A stretch of DNA of 64,000 bases, from contig CAJYHL010000033.1 in NCBI GenBank assembly GCA_913774625.1, forward strand, positions 1 through 64,000, in the 5' to 3' direction. The translations under genes were made by a program, and so were the position numbers. Positions 56,126 through 64,000 of the stretch are shown here, piece after piece. This stretch comes from an uncultured Acidovorax sp. Lineage in GTDB: Bacteria > Pseudomonadota > Gammaproteobacteria > Burkholderiales > Burkholderiaceae_C. Under the pieces are notes generated by a model that saw only the letters and a list, made by a program, of their open reading frames with translations, had not been told where the DNA came from and did no database searches. Position 1 is the stretch's first letter, and every line of letters starts with the position of its first letter.

Positions 56126-56857
56126 ATGGGATCGAATTGGGATTGGCAGGTCTTCCTGCAGGACCCGGGCGGCGACTACCCGACCTACCTGCAGTGGATG
56201 CTTTCCGCCTGGGGCTGGACGGTGTCGGTCTCCCTGCTGGCGCTGGTGATCGCCCTGGTCGCCGGCTCCATCATCGGCACGATTCGCACGCTGCCGGACA
56301 ACAAATTCCTGGTCGGCTTCGGCAATGCGTGGGTGGAACTGTTCCGAAACATCCCGCTGCTGGTGCAGATCTTCCTCTGGTACCACGTGCTGCCGGCGAT
56401 CTTCCCGGTGCTCAAAAGCTTTTCCAGCTTCATCCTGGTGGTGCTGGCACTGGGCTTCTTCACCTCGGCGCGTATCGCCGAGCAGGTGCGAGCCGGCATC
56501 CAGGCGCTGCCGCGCGGCCAGCGCTACGCCGGCATGGCGATGGGCTTCACCACCGTGCAGTACTACCGCTATGTGCTGCTGCCCATGGCGTTCCGCATCA
56601 TCATTCCGCCGCTCACCAGCGAGACGATGAACATCTTCAAGAACTCGTCCGTGGCCTTCGCGGTGTCGGTGACCGAGCTGACCATGTTCGCCATGCAGGC
56701 ACAGGAAGAGACCTCGCGCGGCATCGAAATCTATCTGGCGGTGACGGGCCTCTACGTCATCTCCGCGTTCGCCATCAACCGCATCATGGCCTTCATCGAG
56801 AAGCGCACGCGGGTGCCCGGCTTCATCGTGTCCAGCGGCGCGGGCGGAGGCCACTGA
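56126..56857 (+). CDS. gltJ: Glutamate/aspartate ABC transporter permease
   Basis: The 243-residue permease of the HisM/GltJ family has about five membrane helices and the coupling segment GIQALPRGQRYAGMAMGFTTVQYYRYVLLPMAFRIIIPP, which contacts the ATPase. GAAGGA precedes the ATG. gltK begins two bases after its stop. It forms the channel as a heterodimer with GltK. Confidence 0.95.
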   Translation: MGSNWDWQVFLQDPGGDYPTYLQWMLSAWGWTVSVSLLALVIALVAGSIIGTIRTLPDNKFLVGFGNAWVELFRNIPLLVQIFLWYHVLPAIFPVLKSFSSFILVVLALGFFTSARIAEQVRAGIQALPRGQRYAGMAMGFTTVQYYRYVLLPMAFRIIIPPLTSETMNIFKNSSVAFAVSVTELTMFAMQAQEETSRGIEIYLAVTGLYVISAFAINRIMAFIEKRTRVPGFIVSSGAGGGH

Positions 56858-56858
56858 C

Positions 56859-57527
56859 ATGATGAATCTCGACTTCTCCTTCTACAGCTGGGACATCATC
56901 AGCAAGTTCGTGCTGAAGGGTTTCTACTTCAGCATCACGCTGACCGTCGTGGCCACCCTGGGCGGCATCCTGTTCGGCACTTTGCTGGCGCTGATGCGCC
57001 TGTCGGGCAAGAAATGGCTGGACGTGCCGGCCACCATCTACGTCAACGGCATGCGCAGCATTCCGCTGGTGATGGTGATCCTCTGGTTCTTCCTGCTGGT
57101 GCCCTTCGTCGTCGGCCGGCCCATCGGGGCCGAGATGTCGGCGGTGATCACCTTCATCGCGTTCGAGGCGGCCTACTTCAGCGAAATCATGCGCGCAGGC
57201 ATCCAGTCGATCTCGCGCGGCCAGGTCTTCGCGGGCCAGGCGCTGGGCATGACCTACGGGCAGAACATGAAGCTCGTGATCCTGCCGCAGGCCTTCCGCA
57301 ACATGCTGCCGGTGCTGCTCACGCAGACCATCATCCTGTTCCAGGACACCTCGCTCGTCTACGCCATCGGCGCCTACGACATGCTCAAGGGCTTCGAGAC
57401 GGCAGGCAAGAACTATGGCCGGCCCATCGAGGCCTACCTGCTGGCGGCCGTTGTCTATTTCGTGATCTGCTTCGCGCTGTCGTGGTTCGTCAAGCGCCTG
57501 CATCGCAAGATCGCCATCATCCGGTAA
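56859..57527 (+). CDS. gltK: Glutamate/aspartate ABC transporter permease
   Basis: The 222-residue partner permease has the helix and EAA-loop pattern of the family (AGIQSISRGQVFAGQALGMTYGQNMKLVILPQAFRNMLP) and LLTQTIILFQDTSLVYAIGAYDML. Start at the first of two adjacent ATG codons. A 96-base gap with a direct repeat separates it from gltL. Confidence 0.95.
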   Translation: MMNLDFSFYSWDIISKFVLKGFYFSITLTVVATLGGILFGTLLALMRLSGKKWLDVPATIYVNGMRSIPLVMVILWFFLLVPFVVGRPIGAEMSAVITFIAFEAAYFSEIMRAGIQSISRGQVFAGQALGMTYGQNMKLVILPQAFRNMLPVLLTQTIILFQDTSLVYAIGAYDMLKGFETAGKNYGRPIEAYLLAAVVYFVICFALSWFVKRLHRKIAIIR

Positions 57528-57542
57528 GCGGCCGGGTGGCAA

Positions 57543-57588
57543 GAACGACGAACGGATCCACGGGCTTCGACGAATGAACGACGAACGG
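57543..57588. repeat. 13-bp direct repeat in the gltK-gltL gap
   Basis: GAACGACGAACGG occurs at 57543-57555 and again at 57576-57588, 33 bases apart from start to start (three helical turns). It may be a duplication or a pair of protein-binding sites. Confidence 0.55.
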
Positions 57589-57623
57589 CTCCCCGGCGAG
57601 CCAGTGAGTGAGGAATAAAGCAA

Positions 57624-58361
<738 letters not shown>

Positions 58362-58467
58362 ACCGGGCGGCATGGACCCCGGCGGGCGCGGCGATGCGCC
58401 CGCCGCTTGATGCAAGGCGCCTGCGGGCGCCTTCGTGCTTTTTGCGTCCCTGCTGCCTTCTTTCTCC

Positions 58468-58863
58468 ATGCCCCAGCAACCCCGCCCCGGCAACGAGCCC
58501 GACGCCTCCCATGCAGAGGTGCTGCCTTCTGCGCCATGGCAGGTCGTGCAGTGGCATCCCCAGGCCCCGCCCCAGCCGGCCTGGGGCCAGCCCTGCAACG
58601 GCTGCGGCCTGTGCTGCCTGGCGGAGCCCTGCCCGCTGGGCATGCTGGTGTCGCGGCGCCGCAGCGGGGCCTGCAGCGCGTTGCGCTGGGACGATGAGGG
58701 TCTGGGCTACCGCTGCGGGCTGCTCAGCGATCCGGCCGGTGTCACCGGCTGGCGCAGCGCCTGGCTGCTGCGCGGCGTGCGGGTGCTGGCTCGGCGCTGG
58801 ATCGCTGCGGGCCAGGGCTGCGATGCCGAGCCCCTGCGGGTGGAGCGCCCCGACCTGCCTTGA
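58468..58863 (+). CDS. YkgJ-type cysteine cluster protein
   Basis: The 131-residue protein has eight cysteines (43, 46, 49, 50, 55, 69, 83, 118), with the cluster CNGCGLCCLAEPCPLG matching the YkgJ/Fe-S or zinc-binding cysteine cluster family. Function is unknown. The ATG at 58468 is preferred to an upstream GTG. It is followed by an AT-rich palindrome that may end transcription. Confidence 0.78.
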   Translation: MPQQPRPGNEPDASHAEVLPSAPWQVVQWHPQAPPQPAWGQPCNGCGLCCLAEPCPLGMLVSRRRSGACSALRWDDEGLGYRCGLLSDPAGVTGWRSAWLLRGVRVLARRWIAAGQGCDAEPLRVERPDLP

Positions 58864-58872
58864 GAGGCTATT

Positions 58873-58889
58873 GCTATTTAATTGATAGC
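58873..58889. repeat. AT-rich short palindrome (dispersed type)
   Basis: GCTAT and ATAGC enclose TTAATTG directly after the Cys-cluster gene. Same type as those near 5.1, 11.9 and 60.3 kb. Confidence 0.55.
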
Positions 58890-58981
58890 GCGATGCGCTT
58901 TTTCCGCGTGCGCGTGCGCGTGCGCATGCGGCGTTATTCCGCCGTTTTCCCCTCAACGATCAAGACAGCCGGCCGCTGCGA

Positions 58982-60097
58982 TCACAGCGCAGAGGCGCCC
59001 GTCGCCTCCACGGCCGCCATGGGCGTGCCGGGCCTGCGGGGCGCGGGCAGCGGCGGTGCCGGGGGGCGTTGCGCATCGGCGCGCAGTGCATTCGCCTGCA
59101 CGGGCCAGGGCGGTGCCTGGCATGGCAGGCCGAGGGGCGACAGAAACGACGGCAGGGGCTTGTCGCTGGCGGCCTGTGCCATGCCAGCAGCGTCTTTCCT
59201 GGCCTGCGGGCGCTCTTGCGCCCGGGGCTGGTTCCGTACCCAAGGGAGGGCGAACCGGCTGTCGAAGCGCATGCGCTCGAAGGCGATGCGGCAGGCCAGA
59301 TGGTCCACCAGGGTCAGGCCCCACATGTCGGCGCCCGTCATGGACTGGATGTCGCCGATGGACGCAGGGAATGCCTCGCCGGCCAGCGCGGTCCGCGCGC
59401 CCCCTGCGCCCTCGGGCGCTGCTGCATGCGTGCCGCCGGGGCCCCCGAGCCGGTTCCGCGTTGCGTCCTCGTACGGGTCTGCCGCCGCGGCTGCGCAGCC
59501 GCTGCCGTCGGCCTCGCCGAGCGCCACCAGGCGTGTGCCGGCCTTGGCCGGAGCGGCAGGTTCCTTGCTGCATGCGTTCTCCGGAGGCAGGGGCGGGGAG
59601 AGCGTCGGCATGTCCGGCAGGGGACCCGCCACCGCCGCTGCGATGGCGGCGCCCTGCCGTGGCCCGTCCGCGCTCCGGTTGCCGGGCAGCAGCAGCGCGG
59701 CCATGGCGACGGCGGCGAATACGGCGAGCGAGGCCGCAAGCCCCCGCCGCGCAGCCGGGGGCACAGGCCCGTCCAGGCCGCGCAGGAACCAGGGCGTCGC
59801 CATGGCCAGCCCCAGCAGCCACAGCACGTTGCCCCGGGCGGCCAGTGCCCAGGCGTCCAGGCCCGACTCCCATAGCGACCACGCCAGCGTGATGCCCAGC
59901 AGCACTGCATGCGATGGCAGCGCCGCCGGGTTGCCCTGCAGCAGCAACAGGCCCGTCAGCACCAGCAGCAGGCCGGCAGGCAGGTAATACCAGGAGCCGC
60001 CCAGCGCCATCAGCCACACGCCGCCCGTGCCCACGACCATGCCGATGAGCACGAGCAGCAGGCCCATGGCGGTGGGGGCGGCACGGAGATGCGTCAT
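58982..60097 (-). pseudogene. Internally deleted membrane PQQ-dehydrogenase (open-frame relic)
   Basis: The 371-residue frame starts with about five membrane helices (15-135) containing LWESGLDAWAL near 75-84, which matches the N-terminal anchor of membrane-bound PQQ-dependent glucose/quinate dehydrogenases. After a Pro/Ala-rich stretch, residues 253-285 (MTGADMWGLTLVDHLACR and following RIAFERMRF) match the region that in the full enzymes lies hundreds of residues further on (LTEADMWG...FDQL.CRI). The beta-propeller catalytic parts between and after are missing, as is the PQQ site. The frame stays open, so it could be expressed as a new small membrane protein. Full-length family members are about 800 residues. 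Confidence 0.7.
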
Positions 60098-60519
60098 GGG
60101 GCTTCCTTTCGGGAAACGTGCGAAGCGATGGACGGGCGAGGGGCCGCTGCCGGTGGATGGGGGCAGCTCGGTCTGGCAGGCAAGGGGGCGCCAGCGCGGC
60201 CGTGCGGGCCTGGCGGGCAGCGCAGTGGAAGGTATGCGGGTGCGGCGGCCATACCTGTCGGTGGCGCGCGGCGTGCGCTGTAGGAAGGCGCGCCAGCACG
60301 GGTGACATGGGGCCGGTCCTCATGCTGCTATTCAAAAGATAGCTGCAGGCCCAGCTGTTGCGTGGCCTGGAGGGTGTAGGAGCATTGGGCGTCAGGGGGC
60401 GCCCGATGACGCCTGCGCGACAGCCCGTGCGGGTTTCCGTCGTGGAACGCAAAGGCCGCATGGGCTGCAATAAGGCCCTTCTTCGTCTCGTTCGACCATC
60501 ACCCCGAGGAATGCTCTAC
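60098..60519. other. 422-base gap upstream of the dehydrogenase relic and the Bug receptor
   Basis: No gene was recognised. It includes a dispersed-type palindrome GCTAT-N7-ATAGC (60327-60343) and should hold promoters for both flanking divergent genes. GAGGA at 60506-60510 is the ribosome-binding site of the receptor gene. Confidence 0.5.
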
Positions 60520-61491
60520 ATGCAGCGTCGCCATCTCGTGCAACTCGCCGCCGCCAGCCTGGCCGCTCCCGCGCTCGTCGCCCGGGCGCAGGCCCCGCAG
60601 GCCTTTCCTTCCAAGCCCATCAAGCTGCTGGTGGCTTTCCCGGCCGGCGGGCCCACCGACATCACCATGCGCATGCTGGCCGACGAGGCCGGCAAGCTGC
60701 TGGGCCAGCCCGTCATCATCGACAACAAGCCCGGTGCTGGCGGCACGCTGCCGGCCCAGGCGCTGCAGACCTCCGCGCCCGACGGCTACACCGTCGCGCA
60801 GATTCCACTGGGCGTGTTCCGCCTGCCCTACACCACCAGGATCAACTGGGATCCGGTCAAGGACATCAGCTATGTGCTGAACCTCACCGGCTATGCCTTC
60901 GGCGTGGTCGTGCCCGCCAATTCGCCATTCAAGAACTGGGCCGATTTCGTGGCCTACGCCAAGGCCAATCCCGGCAAGCTCAGCTACGGCTCCACCGGCA
61001 CGCTGACCAGCCCGCACCTGACCATGGAACTCATCGCGCAGCAGCTCGGCATCGAGCTGCTGCACGTGCCCTACAAGGGCAGCGCCGACCTGATGCAGGC
61101 CACGCTGGGCGGCCAGTTGATGGCGGCGGCCGACTCCACCGGCTTCGCGCCGCAGGTCGAGGCCGGCAAGCTGCGCGTGCTCAACACCTGGGGCGCTGAG
61201 CGGCTGGCCAAGTTCCCCGATGCGCCCACGCTCAAGGAACTGGGCATCGACCTGGTGCAGAACTCGCCTTTCGGGCTGGGGGCGCCGCGCGGCACGCCGC
61301 CCGAGGTCGTGCGCCGCCTGCACGATGCGTTCAAACAGGCGATGGAGCAGGAAAGCTACCGAGCCGCGCTGGCCCGCTACGACATGGTGCCGATCTACAT
61401 GGGGACGGCCACCTACCAGAAGTTCGCCGAGACGACCTTCGCGCGCGAGAAGGCGCTGGTGGTCAAGCTGGGCCTGGCCAAAGGGGCGTAG
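60520..61491 (+). CDS. Bug-family (TctC-like) periplasmic solute receptor
   Basis: The 323-residue precursor starts MQRRHLVQLAAASLAAPALVARAQ, a signal peptide with an Arg-Arg pair that could be Tat-type. The mature part matches the Bug fold: FPSKPIKLLVAFPAGGPTDI, GQPVIIDNKPGAGGTLPAQALQ and LSYGSTGTLTSPHLTMELIA, ending with the FAETTFAREKALV helix. Bug proteins bind carboxylates for tripartite transporters but are mostly orphan genes in betaproteobacteria, as here: no TctA/TctB gene is adjacent. The second ATG was chosen for spacing to GAGGA. Confidence 0.93.
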   Translation: MQRRHLVQLAAASLAAPALVARAQAPQAFPSKPIKLLVAFPAGGPTDITMRMLADEAGKLLGQPVIIDNKPGAGGTLPAQALQTSAPDGYTVAQIPLGVFRLPYTTRINWDPVKDISYVLNLTGYAFGVVVPANSPFKNWADFVAYAKANPGKLSYGSTGTLTSPHLTMELIAQQLGIELLHVPYKGSADLMQATLGGQLMAAADSTGFAPQVEAGKLRVLNTWGAERLAKFPDAPTLKELGIDLVQNSPFGLGAPRGTPPEVVRRLHDAFKQAMEQESYRAALARYDMVPIYMGTATYQKFAETTFAREKALVVKLGLAKGA

Positions 61492-61550
61492 AAAAAGGGA
61501 GGGGAAGCCCCACGGCCGCCGGCGCAGGTGCGGCGACCGCGGGCCGGCCT

Positions 61551-61832
61551 TCAGTCGAGGCCGAGAGCGCGCGCGTCTTCCAGATGCGCGTCCCAGGCGG
61601 GCGCCGGGCGAGGCTCGGGCAGCTGGGTCAGGTAGGTGCAGCTGCGTGCCGCGCGCAGCAGCAGGGCGCCGCCGGTGGCGGCCTGCACGGCGGCCGTGCC
61701 GCGCCGTTCAGAGCGCAGGGAGACGGCGATCAGGGCCAGGCCGAGTCCGGCCACGAGAAGATTTTCGCCGGGCAGGGAGGGGCGGGAGCGGTCGAAAGCC
61801 TGCCATTGTCTGAGGGTGTTGATCGGATCCAT
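61551..61832 (-). CDS. Small membrane protein, DUF2892-like
   Basis: The 93-residue protein has one or two hydrophobic segments (about 20-35 and 45-62) in the pattern RPSLPGENLLVAGLGLALIAVSLRSERRG, which resembles DUF2892/YgaP-type membrane segments. Function is not known. It lies 46 bases after the HAD gene stop on the same strand and may be its last partner. Confidence 0.6.
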   Translation of the reverse strand: MDPINTLRQWQAFDRSRPSLPGENLLVAGLGLALIAVSLRSERRGTAAVQAATGGALLLRAARSCTYLTQLPEPRPAPAWDAHLEDARALGLD

Positions 61833-61878
61833 ACGGCACTCTAGCGCAGCTTTGTGGAGTCTGCCGCACGGCTTCGCA

Positions 61879-62712
61879 TCAACGTGTAGCAAGCAGCATC
61901 CGCGCGGCTTCGGCGAAGCCTGCCCCACGCTCGTTTTGCGCGACGAAGCGTGGCAGATGGGCCAGCTGTGGCACGAAACGCGCGATGTTCGCCACGCCGA
62001 TGCTGTGCGGCAGGTGCTGGAACATCAGCTGGTCGTTGGTGGAATCGCCCACGTAGATCCAGCGGTCGATCTCCGCGTCCAGATCGCGGCCCAGCAGCGT
62101 GCGCACGATCCAGCGCGCGCCCTCCAGCTTGTTGTGGCCGCCGTACCAGCCGTTGATGTGGATGCTGCTGACCGTGGCGTTCATGCCGGCCGCGCGCATC
62201 AGCGCCACGCATTGCGCGATGCGCTCGGGCGGCAGCCGGGTGAACTCGCTGTGGTCGATGGCGATGTCGCACTCGCGGCCGGGCGAATCGGTGGCGCGCA
62301 CGGCGCCGGGCACCTCGCGCTCGATGCGCTCCAGCACCGCCTGCATGCGCTCGAAGTTGGCGGCGCGCGTCGCGGCATCCTGCTGGTAGATCCGCGCCGG
62401 GCGGGCGGGCGCACCGCCGCCGGCCGCAGCCCCCGGCAGCAGGGCCAGCGCTCCGTTCTCGGCCACCACGGCATCGACGGGCCAGGTGGCGGCGAAGGTC
62501 TCGCTCCAGCCGGAGGGACGGCCGGTGACGGGAATCACCGCGAGGCCCGCCGCCTTGAGCGCGGCCAGCGCCGCCAGCGCATCGGGCGTGATGGCGCCGT
62601 CGGTGGTCAGCGTGTCGTCGATGTCCGTCAGCACGCCGATGGGCTGCCGGGGCGGGCACCATTCGGCCAGGGCGCGCATCGTGCCGCTTCGTGCCGGGTC
62701 GAGGATCGTCAT
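61879..62712 (-). CDS. HAD-IIB family phosphatase
   Basis: The 277-residue protein has motif I DIDDTLT (Asp30, Asp32), motif II TGRP, motif III Lys195 (GHNKLEGA) and motif IV GDSTNDQLMF (Asp223, Asp227), with the IIB-type cap between II and III. Related enzymes act on trehalose-, mannosylglycerate- or sugar phosphates. It lies ten bases after gtrA on the minus strand, so a role in glycan or lipid-sugar metabolism is plausible. Confidence 0.87.
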   Translation of the reverse strand: MTILDPARSGTMRALAEWCPPRQPIGVLTDIDDTLTTDGAITPDALAALAALKAAGLAVIPVTGRPSGWSETFAATWPVDAVVAENGALALLPGAAAGGGAPARPARIYQQDAATRAANFERMQAVLERIEREVPGAVRATDSPGRECDIAIDHSEFTRLPPERIAQCVALMRAAGMNATVSSIHINGWYGGHNKLEGARWIVRTLLGRDLDAEIDRWIYVGDSTNDQLMFQHLPHSIGVANIARFVPQLAHLPRFVAQNERGAGFAEAARMLLATR

Positions 62713-62721
62713 GGGTACGGT

Positions 62722-63129
62722 TCAGCGGCGGAACACCAGGTAGCGCGCCGAGAGGAAGTTGAACCCCAGCCCCGCGATGCTGCCAGCGGCCACGCCCAGC
62801 ATGGGCGCCAGCGGCCCGTGCAGCCACTGCAGCACCAGCGTGTAGGCCGCGTAATTGGCCAGCCCGCCCACCGTCATCGACGCGAGGTACTTCGCATACT
62901 CGCGCCACCAGGGCAGGCCCCGGGCGCCGGCATCGGCGGCCTGGGCGCGGAAGGCGTGGCGGCGGTTGATCCACCAGGTGGCGGTGGCGGCCGCCAGGAA
63001 GGACACCACCCGCGCCGCATACCAGCCCAGCCACGGCGCCAGCGCGTAGAGCACGGCGGTATCCACTGCCAGGCCGATCACCCCGGCGATGGCGAACAGC
63101 AGCAGCTGGCGCAGGGTGGACGTCTTCAC
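62722..63129 (-). CDS. GtrA-family membrane protein
   Basis: The 135-residue protein has four membrane helices with the GtrA pattern FAIAGVIGLAVDTAVLY, INRRHAFR and GLGFNFLSARYLVF. GtrA proteins are thought to flip polyprenyl-phosphate-linked sugars made by an adjacent GT2 enzyme. It begins with GTG overlapping the stop of that GT2 gene (GTGA). Confidence 0.92.
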   Translation of the reverse strand: MKTSTLRQLLLFAIAGVIGLAVDTAVLYALAPWLGWYAARVVSFLAAATATWWINRRHAFRAQAADAGARGLPWWREYAKYLASMTVGGLANYAAYTLVLQWLHGPLAPMLGVAAGSIAGLGFNFLSARYLVFRR

Positions 63130-64000
63130 GCGGAGGGGCCTTGCCAGACGGGGACAGCCAGATAGGCCAGCAGCTTGGCCTCGCGCCGGCCCAGGGTGAC
63201 CGAGTCCATGACGATGCCGCAGACCAGCGACAGCGCGGCGCAGAGCATGATGCCGGTGGCGGCCACCCCGGTGGGCAGGCGCGGTACCAGTCCCGTGTCC
63301 AGATAGGTCGCCAGCAGCGGAAGCGCCAGCCCCAGCGACGTGGCCGCGAGCAAGGCGGCGATCAGGCTGAAGAACATGAGCGGCTTCTCGCTGGCGAAGA
63401 GCTTGGCGATGGTGCCCAGGATGCGCCAGCCGTCGCGCAGGGTGGATAGCTTGCTGACCGAGCCCTCGGGCCGCGCGCGGTAGTGGATGTCCACCTCGGC
63501 GTAGGGCATGCGCAGCACCAGGGCATGGACGGTGAGTTCGGTCTCGGTCTCGAAGCCCCGCGCCATGGCCGGAAACGACTTGGCGTAGCGGCGCGAGAAC
63601 ACGCGGTAGCCCGAGAGCATGTCGGTATAGCCCTGGCCGAAGATGCCGTGCACCGAGCCGGTGAGCATCCGGTTGCCCAGGCGGTGGCCTGGGCGGTAGG
63701 TCTGCGGATTGCTGCCGTCGTCCCGGCGGCAGCCCACCACCATGTCCAGCCGCTCGGCCAGCAGCTGGGCGATGTGCCGGCGCAGGTCGCGCAGATCGTA
63801 GGTGGCGTCGCCGTCCACCATCACGTAAACGTCGGCGTCGATGTCGGCGAACATGCGCCGCACCACGTTGCCCTTGCCCTGGGAGCGCACGGCGATCACC
63901 TCGGCGCCGCAGACACGGGCGATGGCGGCCGTGTCGTCGGTGGAGTTGTTGTCGAAGACATACAGCCGCGCTTCGGGCAGGCAGGCCTGGAATTCCTCGA
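63126..64000 (-). CDS. GT2 glycosyltransferase (polyprenyl-phosphate type), partial
   Basis: The gene runs off the right edge of the window; at least 290 residues are present, including VFDNNSTDDTA at the visible N-terminus, MVDGDATYD (the DxD metal site), the GRRLG-like GHRLGNRMLTG region and two C-terminal membrane helices. This is the dolichyl-phosphate-mannose-synthase-like arrangement that pairs with GtrA for periplasmic glycosylation. The 5' start is missing. Confidence 0.9.
   Translation of the reverse strand, partial: EEFQACLPEARLYVFDNNSTDDTAAIARVCGAEVIAVRSQGKGNVVRRMFADIDADVYVMVDGDATYDLRDLRRHIAQLLAERLDMVVGCRRDDGSNPQTYRPGHRLGNRMLTGSVHGIFGQGYTDMLSGYRVFSRRYAKSFPAMARGFETETELTVHALVLRMPYAEVDIHYRARPEGSVSKLSTLRDGWRILGTIAKLFASEKPLMFFSLIAALLAATSLGLALPLLATYLDTGLVPRLPTGVAATGIMLCAALSLVCGIVMDSVTLGRREAKLLAYLAVPVWQGPSA

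Overview
The window is high-GC chromosomal DNA from a betaproteobacterium, most probably of the family Comamonadaceae (Acidovorax/Delftia/Comamonas-like); the genus cannot be fixed from the sequence. Pointers are the order glyQ-glyS-gmhB-plsC, argB next to slmA, a Bug-type solute receptor, a FadB with the dehydrogenase half first, and scattered AT-rich short palindromes of the GCTATT...AATAGC type. No tRNA, rRNA, CRISPR array or intact insertion sequence was seen.

Layout. 0.2-5.1 kb: phenylalanine hydroxylase, 4-hydroxyphenylpyruvate dioxygenase, a secreted lipase with its dedicated foldase, and an Lrp-type regulator. 5.3-9.8 kb: acetyltransferase, CorC-like protein, apolipoprotein N-acyltransferase, periplasmic asparaginase. 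10.1-19.8 kb: fabA-fabB, glycyl-tRNA synthetase subunits, gmhB, plsC, a YgjP-like metallopeptidase, rhodanese, BON-LysM protein, type III pantothenate kinase. 19.9-35.5 kb: a surface-polysaccharide locus with dTDP-rhamnose genes (rfbBDAC), large multidomain glycosyltransferases, a methyltransferase, an ABC-2 glycan exporter pair, another glycosyltransferase and a WecA-like initiating transferase. GC content falls sharply from the 3' end of rfbC to about 31.6 kb, marking imported DNA; a short inverted-repeat element lies near the locus edge and a transposase scrap lies inside it. 35.6-37.5 kb: argB and slmA. 37.6-47.0 kb: a fatty-acid beta-oxidation cluster led by a TetR regulator (acyl-CoA dehydrogenase, DUF2147 protein, FadB, thiolase, thioesterases, enoyl-CoA hydratase). 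47.2-50.5 kb: bactofilin, YciA-like thioesterase, Atm1-type ABC exporter, MazG-like pyrophosphohydrolase. 50.6-58.4 kb: a TRAP transporter with divergent LysR regulator, then a glutamate/aspartate-type ABC importer. 58.5-64 kb: Cys-cluster protein, an internally deleted PQQ-dehydrogenase relic, a Bug receptor, and a minus-strand set of GT2, GtrA and HAD phosphatase.

Two threads stand out. First, a 15-bp sequence containing a perfect palindrome occurs both upstream of the lipase-foldase operon and just upstream of the TetR gene that heads the beta-oxidation cluster 33 kb away. This suggests one regulon linking extracellular lipid hydrolysis to fatty-acid oxidation. Second, several genes look remodelled: GmhB lacks the motif III aspartate, rfbC appears chimeric, a PQQ-dehydrogenase survives as an open frame after a large internal deletion, and the signal peptide of the DUF2147 protein is encoded by one arm of a dispersed repeat.
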